A stretch of 10,401 bases of DNA from assembly GCF_021648855.1 (NCBI RefSeq), contig NZ_JAKJHX010000018.1:49149-59549 (forward strand), given 5' to 3'. The notes beneath the pieces are model-generated. The model was not told the DNA's origin, searched no databases, and worked only from the letters and a program-made list of their open reading frames with translations. Source of the stretch: Tychonema litorale BBK16 (GTDB lineage Bacteria > Cyanobacteriota > Cyanobacteriia > Cyanobacteriales > Microcoleaceae). Of this stretch, positions 6,298-10,401 are shown one piece after another (the first letter of the stretch is position 1; every line of letters starts with the position of its first letter). The translations under genes were made by a program, and so were the position numbers.

Positions 6298-7242
6298 TTA
6301 CTTGCGTACAGCGCCAACGGGCTGAGGTGGAATTTCTGCTTTGAGAGCAGATTTATCCAAAGACGCTGCAATCGTTTCTGTAGTATTGCCGATCGCAGGT
6401 TTAGCCATTGCACTTAAAACGATCGCCGGTACAACACCTAGCAGCACAGCCAGCATTGTTGGAAACCAGAAGCGAGAATCCAAAGAAGTTACAGTAATAA
6501 TTGCTCCAAAAGCAAAATTTACCACATAAACAATTAAGGGCAAACCCAATTCCGATCGCTCCAAATGAATCGGAGTTTTCCGCCAGAAAAAAGCTGCAAC
6601 AGACATAAACAGAGCTCCAGTACCCATCCATCCCGCCAAATTGCGGTAAGGCATCCCAAAAAAAGCTCCAAGTTCTTCAAACTCCCAAAAAGGCATAGAA
6701 GTCTGACTCATCGCCGGATCTAGTACAAAATCCCAGGCTGTTAGCAACATAGCACCAAGGGCGATCGCCCCAAGTTGCCGCACCCAATTAAGTTCACCCT
6801 TACCACCAGCCAAGCCGGCGCGAGCAATTACATAACAAACCAGCCCCAGATAGAACCACGACAGGGGGATGGTAAACGGCACCAACCCAGCAATTTTGTA
6901 GCCCAAACCGCTCAAATAGTGGTAATTGCCAAAGGGAAAACCTGTACTCGTTCCCAATAACTCGCTACCTAGAGATAGAAACACCGAAGGTACCAAAAAT
7001 GTGAGAGTAGCGCCTAAGCCCAATGTCCGAAAGGCATAGAGTGCAACGGCTGCTGCACCAAAAATGATATAAACAACTCCACCTCCAGCCATCCCCCACT
7101 GGAACAAAGTTTGGCCAGCCGGAGGAAGGCTCATCACCAATTCGGGACGGGGTAAAATCAGTAGTAGCCCTGCTAGTCCAAAAGCCATAGAGAAGACGTG
7201 GGCAATCAGGCAGATGCGCTCAGCAATTAAAAGTTGCTTCAT
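6298..7242 (-). CDS. cruF: Carotenoid 1',2'-hydratase CruF (membrane protein)
   Basis: The protein has 314 residues from ATG at 7242. An in-frame ATG at 7278 would add 12 residues, but GAGG sits 6 bases before 7242 and the sequence from there (MKQLLIAERICLIAHVF) reads like a family N-terminus. It is a polytopic membrane protein with about eight hydrophobic segments (about 8-30, 45-70, 77-95, 118-141, 155-172, 205-220, 235-253, 260-280). Motifs of the Caroten_synth/DUF422 family are visible: GFPFGNYHYLSGLGYKI (101-117), VPFTIPLSWFYLG (121-133), AWDFVLDPAMS (169-179) and FFGMPYRNLAGWMG (194-207). CruF adds water across the 1',2' double bond of the psi end of gamma-carotene-type substrates, giving the 1'-hydroxyl on the way to myxol glycosides; CruG acts later. 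The 34 C-terminal residues are hydrophilic and probably not conserved. The upstream 80 bp is AT-rich with no clear promoter. Confidence 0.9.
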   Translation of the reverse strand: MKQLLIAERICLIAHVFSMAFGLAGLLLILPRPELVMSLPPAGQTLFQWGMAGGGVVYIIFGAAAVALYAFRTLGLGATLTFLVPSVFLSLGSELLGTSTGFPFGNYHYLSGLGYKIAGLVPFTIPLSWFYLGLVCYVIARAGLAGGKGELNWVRQLGAIALGAMLLTAWDFVLDPAMSQTSMPFWEFEELGAFFGMPYRNLAGWMGTGALFMSVAAFFWRKTPIHLERSELGLPLIVYVVNFAFGAIITVTSLDSRFWFPTMLAVLLGVVPAIVLSAMAKPAIGNTTETIAASLDKSALKAEIPPQPVGAVRK

Positions 7243-7248
7243 AGAAAT

Positions 7249-7252
7249 CCTC
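7249..7252 (-). promoter_or_regulatory. cruF: Shine-Dalgarno GAGG deciding the cruF start
   Basis: The minus strand reads GAGG, then six bases (ATTTCT), then the ATG at 7242. No comparable motif precedes the ATG at 7278, so the shorter protein is preferred. Confidence 0.6.
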
Positions 7253-7322
7253 GGAAAAATATCAAATGCGTAAAGCACTCTTAACAGTTTACAAACTTTA
7301 ACAAAAAAGTAAGCGTATTTGA

Positions 7323-7371
7323 GTTAGTTGTCAGTTGTCAGTTGACGGTTGTCAGTTGACGGTTGATGGTT
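7323..7371. repeat. GTCAGTT/GACGGTT heptamer array (STRR) upstream of cruF
   Basis: Seven consecutive heptamers: GTTAGTT, GTCAGTT, GTCAGTT, GACGGTT, GTCAGTT, GACGGTT, GATGGTT. GTCAGTT is the reverse complement of AACTGAC in the array at 6227-6287, so cruF has the same heptamer class in opposite orientation on each side. GTCCCCC follows and joins a second, C-rich array. Confidence 0.88.
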
Positions 7372-7375
7372 GTCC

Positions 7376-7447
7376 CCCCATTCCCACTCCCCATTCCCAA
7401 TTCCCCATGCCCAATTCCCCATGCCCAATTCCCCATGCCCAATTCCC
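7376..7447. repeat. 14-bp C-rich tandem array (CCCCATGCCCAATT)
   Basis: Three exact 14-bp units CCCCATGCCCAATT (7403-7416, 7417-7430, 7431-7444) follow a variant CCCCATTCCCAATT (7389-7402) and a 13-bp variant (7376-7388). With the heptamer array it fills most of the 177-bp gap between cruF (its longer frame) and the CHAT gene stop. I see no gene or terminator there. No spacer sequence separates the units, so it is not CRISPR. Confidence 0.92.
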
Positions 7448-7455
7448 ATCTAAAA

Positions 7456-10119
7456 TTATTGCCAATTCCCCACCAGTATAAAAGGTGCCCAGAAATAGGG
7501 GTTTTTATAGAGTGGATTGTTCAACAAGACTAATTGAGCATTGCGGAGAGCTTCAGCCTTGGTGCTGTTAGGCAAAGCCAGTTGACGATAGAACTCAGCC
7601 ATAAATATAGCAGTAGATTCGTCATTGACTTGCCAAAGACTCGCCACAGTGCTGCGGGCTCCCGATCGAATTGCGGCCCCAGCCAAACCCAAAGCTGCGC
7701 GACTATCCCCCGAAGCCGTTTCGCAAGCACTCAATACCAAAAGCTCGATCGCCTGTTGTTTTTCTCCAGTGCGCGATCGCAACAATTGATCGAACTCCTT
7801 GACATTCACGCGATCGTCCCAAGTCACAATAAAAGTATCCGCGGCATTAGAGCTAAACTGACCGTGGGTTGCCAAATGGACGATCGGGTAAGACACCTCT
7901 TTAATCCGAGCTTGCAACTCCCCGCTCACAAACTGTTGATTTAGCAGCCCACTCGTCGGCATCTGAGCTGCAATTTGTTGAATTTCTCGCTTTACCCCCG
8001 GCAAAGCTGAGAAGCCTTGACGAGCCTCTGAGAGGGCAGCAGTCAGCACCTTCAATTTCACTTTGCTCAGTGGCTTCGGTGCTAGCAATTGCAGTCCCGG
8101 TGCCAAAGCAATATTGTATTTTTCTACAAGAAACTGCTCGCCATCGTACAGAATCACCATCGGCAGATTTCGTAAATAACCATCTAGTACAAATACCAGA
8201 GTTTTAATCCCACTAGCCGTCAAATCCGCCTCCGCAGGACGGATTAACCAATCGTAAACTTGTTGAACAGGTGGCATCCTTTCTCGCGGAAAAGCAGCAG
8301 GCCTGATCGTATTTTTGGCTAATCTGAAGGCACTTTCCAACTCTTGCTGAGTCTTTTTGGTACTATAGCGGCGTAATGGTTTGCCAGGAATTGACAAAAT
8401 CACCTCCAAACGATCGCTCAAAATGATCGGATAAATCACCGCCGCCGTTGGATCAATTTCCTCGATCGACTTTGGTTTAGCATCAGCACAAGCATCCCGA
8501 AAAAAGTTATCCAATTCAGCCAACTGCAAAGATTCAATCGTTTGGCGAGCCTGTTTTAATTTATCTTGACTAGGAGATTCCTCTTCCAACAAAAGTTCGA
8601 CTAATTGGCGATAAACAGGTTCGGCACTTTCCCGAAACGAAAACTGCACTTCGGGATTAACTGTCACCAAATCGCCCCGCAGAGAAGACAGTACATTAAC
8701 AGCTTGAGTATATTGCGCGATCGCCCCTTCTAGATTACCCTGAGCCTTCCGAATCCGTCCGAGTTGCCACAATAATTGATAAGCAATATCGGGAGACTGA
8801 AATGCCGGTGCTAAACTCAAAGCCTGGATGGTCAAATTTTCAGCCGCAGAATGCTGTTTCTGGAGTTCGTACAGCTTCCCACGAGTTCCTAGAATATAAG
8901 CTTGTATGCGCTTGTCGCCTAAACTGGTTGCCGGTTCCAAAGCTGCGGAGAGCATCTTATCAATATCGTTTAAACTCGGAATTGCGATCGGGGATTGTGC
9001 CAATTTGATCGAGCTTTCTGCTAGATTAATTCGAGCATAAAGTCCAGCACGATTCGAGGAAAGTTGAGCAACTAGAGGTTGAATCGAACGCCATGAAACT
9101 AATGCTTGCGACCAATTTTCGCGATCGACTAACAGACTCAACTGATTCAACTTCGCCTGCATTTGTAGGGGCGATGGACGGTGCGTGCTCGCCCTCTTGC
9201 TCTTGCTCTTGCTCACCCTATCGGTTTCTATCCCTATCGATCGACCATAATACAAAAGAGCCGATCGCTCCAACTCTAATTTTTGTTCTGGCTTTAAACC
9301 AGGCTTATTACTTCTAGCCCGTTCCGTATTGCCAAGATTGAGATAAATTGCAGCCTCATCCTGATCCTGTCTGAGTGCGAATTTTTGAGCATATCCCAGT
9401 CCTATTAAAAGTATTTCTTGCGATCGATCCAGTTTTCCCAAAACCCGCAACACCCTACCCAAAGCATTAATTCCCCGAACACTTTCAGGAGAAATTTGCC
9501 GACTTTTCAAACTTTCTAAACTAGCATTTGAAAGCTCACAAGTTTTGTTTTCCAACCGAAAAGAACCCAACAAAATCTTGCAAGCCCTCGGATAAAGTCC
9601 CAGAGTTTCCCAAGCCCGACTTTGATTAATTTGAACTTGAAACAACTGATCTTTAGCATCAATTTGCTCAAAAATTTTAGCAGATTCAGTCCAAATATCG
9701 ATCGCCTCCTGAGTCCGTCCCCGTTCCAATTGCAATTGTCCTTGAATATTCAGACTTTGACCCAAAATCCCCTGCTGTTCCATCGTTTTCGGCAACTGAC
9801 GCACCACCGACAAACTCGAATTGACCGCAATTTCAGCTTGCTCCCACTCAGTTAGTTGTCCAAAACTAGCAGCCAAATTGCTCAAAGCCGTGGCTCGATT
9901 CAGATTTTCCCCTTTGAGTTCAAACACCACCACTGCTTGCTGTAAAAGCGGTACAGCCTCCGCAAACCGTTCCGAAATGTACAAATTGCGAGCTTGTCGA
10001 ACCAACTGCATCCCATCTGTCGGCTGAACTTGAGCAACTACCGGAGGAATAGAAATTGCCAGCAAACACGAAATTATAAATAACAGAATTGCTTGTCGGA
10101 GCGATCGGGTAAAATTCAT
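7456..10119 (-). CDS. Exported TPR protein with C-terminal CHAT (caspase-like) protease domain
   Basis: The protein has 887 residues from ATG at 10119. It starts with a Sec-type signal peptide: MNFTRSLRQ, a hydrophobic core (about 10-25), then a probable cleavage near VVAQ (27-30). Residues about 36-500 are helical, TPR-like repeats, with Ala/Leu-rich helices such as RFAEAVPLLQQAV and GNLEGAIAQYTQAV. From about 555 the CHAT domain (peptidase clan CD) follows: DGYLRNLPM (646-654), HLATHGQF with His752, LSACETASG with Cys799, GAAIRSGARSTVASLWQVND, and the typical end NPYFWAPFILVGNWQ. His and Cys are the expected catalytic dyad and both are present, so protease activity is plausible. A Lys/Ser-rich insert (VSKSKSKRAS), from a TCTTGC triplication at 9195-9212, interrupts the TPR region. 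A probable haemagglutinin-type exoprotein gene ends 72 bp upstream on the same strand, suggesting a shared transcript. The substrate is unknown. There is no strong Shine-Dalgarno sequence. Confidence 0.92.
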   Translation of the reverse strand: MNFTRSLRQAILLFIISCLLAISIPPVVAQVQPTDGMQLVRQARNLYISERFAEAVPLLQQAVVVFELKGENLNRATALSNLAASFGQLTEWEQAEIAVNSSLSVVRQLPKTMEQQGILGQSLNIQGQLQLERGRTQEAIDIWTESAKIFEQIDAKDQLFQVQINQSRAWETLGLYPRACKILLGSFRLENKTCELSNASLESLKSRQISPESVRGINALGRVLRVLGKLDRSQEILLIGLGYAQKFALRQDQDEAAIYLNLGNTERARSNKPGLKPEQKLELERSALLYYGRSIGIETDRVSKSKSKRASTHRPSPLQMQAKLNQLSLLVDRENWSQALVSWRSIQPLVAQLSSNRAGLYARINLAESSIKLAQSPIAIPSLNDIDKMLSAALEPATSLGDKRIQAYILGTRGKLYELQKQHSAAENLTIQALSLAPAFQSPDIAYQLLWQLGRIRKAQGNLEGAIAQYTQAVNVLSSLRGDLVTVNPEVQFSFRESAEPVYRQLVELLLEEESPSQDKLKQARQTIESLQLAELDNFFRDACADAKPKSIEEIDPTAAVIYPIILSDRLEVILSIPGKPLRRYSTKKTQQELESAFRLAKNTIRPAAFPRERMPPVQQVYDWLIRPAEADLTASGIKTLVFVLDGYLRNLPMVILYDGEQFLVEKYNIALAPGLQLLAPKPLSKVKLKVLTAALSEARQGFSALPGVKREIQQIAAQMPTSGLLNQQFVSGELQARIKEVSYPIVHLATHGQFSSNAADTFIVTWDDRVNVKEFDQLLRSRTGEKQQAIELLVLSACETASGDSRAALGLAGAAIRSGARSTVASLWQVNDESTAIFMAEFYRQLALPNSTKAEALRNAQLVLLNNPLYKNPYFWAPFILVGNWQ

Positions 10120-10140
10120 AAATATATCTTATTTTTGTAT

Positions 10141-10176
10141 CTGCGTTTATCCGCGTTTATCCGCCTAAATCTGCGG
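10141..10176. repeat. 10-bp repeat (CTGCGTTTAT/CCGCGTTTAT) in the exoprotein-CHAT gap
   Basis: Ten-base units in register: CTGCGTTTAT, CCGCGTTTAT, CCGCCTAAAT, CTGCGG. CCGC (10161-10164) and GCGG (10173-10176) can form a small stem. It lies in the 72-bp gap between the two minus-strand genes. Similar ATCTGCGTTTATCCGCG text is, as I recall, a frequent intergenic repeat in cyanobacteria. I see no terminator here. Confidence 0.75.
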
Positions 10177-10191
10177 TGACAAAACATACCT

Positions 10192-10401
10192 TCAACGAGG
10201 TGCACAAACAGGATTCTGGCGAGGATTCCGTGAAGTAGTATTTCCAGAATTGTACCCAATCAGCGTCACATCCCCCTGAGAACTCATCACCCAACCTTGA
10301 GCCGGAACAACTTCTTTCTTTCTCATTTCCCCCCTTGGGGGGGGTAGGGGGGGGTTCTCTGTGGGCTGGAGGGAGTTAGGGGTTCTTTTTCCTTCTTCTT
10401 C
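10192..10401 (-). CDS. C-terminal tail of a filamentous-haemagglutinin-like (two-partner secretion) exoprotein, 5' part outside the window
   Basis: The frame is open from the window edge to TGA at 10192-10194 (69 residues visible). The last part, VVPAQGWVMSSQGDVTLIG followed by NPRQNPVCAPR, matches the closing pattern that I know from cyanobacterial haemagglutination-activity-domain exoproteins (an AQGW-V-x-G-x-V motif, then an Asn/Pro-rich end with a lone Cys). Those are large beta-helix proteins secreted through an FhaC/ShlB-type outer-membrane pore. The part upstream of this (EEEGKRTPNS through PPLPPPRGEMRKKE) is low-complexity and encoded by a C-tract element. The next gene, 72 bp on, is the CHAT protease, a neighbour I recall for such exoproteins. 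Family assignment rests on about 40 residues, so it is moderate. The frame depends on two 8-base homopolymers being correct. Confidence 0.65.
   Translation of the reverse strand, partial: EEEGKRTPNSLQPTENPPLPPPRGEMRKKEVVPAQGWVMSSQGDVTLIGYNSGNTTSRNPRQNPVCAPR
10328..10386 (-). repeat. G/C-tract low-complexity element inside the exoprotein reading frame
   Basis: The plus strand carries CCCCCC-TT-GGGGGGGG (10329-10344), TA, GGGGGGGG (10347-10354), then GGG (10363-10365), GGG (10371-10373) and GGGG (10379-10382). The tract resembles intergenic CCCCCTTGGGGGG-type cyanobacterial repeats. It is read in frame as a Pro/Asn-rich segment just before the conserved C-terminal motif. Confidence 0.7.

Noticed and set aside
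7243..7278. Longer cruF start at 7278
   Set aside because: The extra 12 residues lie over the GAGG ribosome-binding site of the 7242 start, and no such site precedes 7278.
7323..7447. CRISPR-like repeat region
   Set aside because: Units of 7 and 14 bp are directly adjacent with no unique spacers and there are no cas genes; it is an STRR-type array.

Overview
The window looks like chromosome from a filamentous, non-heterocystous (Oscillatoriales-like) cyanobacterium. The evidence is many HIP1 octamers (GCGATCGC, e.g. 3643-3650, 4156-4163, 5125-5132, 5210-5217), heptameric STRR arrays in the gaps between genes, an adjacent cruF-cruG pair for myxoxanthophyll-type carotenoid glycosides, and large secreted surface proteins. 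The taxon is inferred, not proven.

Layout. 1-3606 (+) is the 3' part of a large secreted mosaic protein: FG-GAP repeats, Ig-like domains, a Pro-rich linker, EF-hand-like loops, a Pro/Thr linker, ten RTX nonapeptides and a C-terminal cap. 3614-3654 is a hairpin between convergent genes. Everything after that is on the minus strand. 3678-4832 encodes a DUF4351/Rpn-like protein with a 7-unit, 12-bp repeat. 4986-6179 is cruG (carotenoid 2'-O-glycosyltransferase) and 6298-7242 is cruF (carotenoid 1',2'-hydratase). 7456-10119 encodes an exported TPR protein with a C-terminal CHAT protease domain and an intact His/Cys dyad. 10192-10401 is the C-terminal tail of what looks like a filamentous-haemagglutinin-type (two-partner secretion) exoprotein, whose reading frame contains a G/C-tract element.

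How they fit together. CruF hydrates the psi end of a monocyclic carotene and CruG glycosylates the 2'-hydroxyl made later in the pathway; the two genes are probably co-transcribed. The exoprotein and CHAT genes are 72 bp apart in the same orientation and probably form a second operon, so an exported caspase-like protease may act on or with a surface protein. The RTX mosaic protein is a second cell-surface system pointing the other way.

The gaps hold most of the unexplained sequence. One heptamer class (AACAGTC/AACTGAC and complements) occurs upstream of the DUF4351 gene, between cruF and cruG, and upstream of cruF. A 14-bp array lies between cruF and the CHAT gene, and a 10-bp array between the CHAT gene and the exoprotein. 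I found no RNA genes, transposase or CRISPR array, and no clearly undescribed defence or biosynthetic system. The best leads are the homopolymer-bearing exoprotein tail and its linkage to the CHAT protease.
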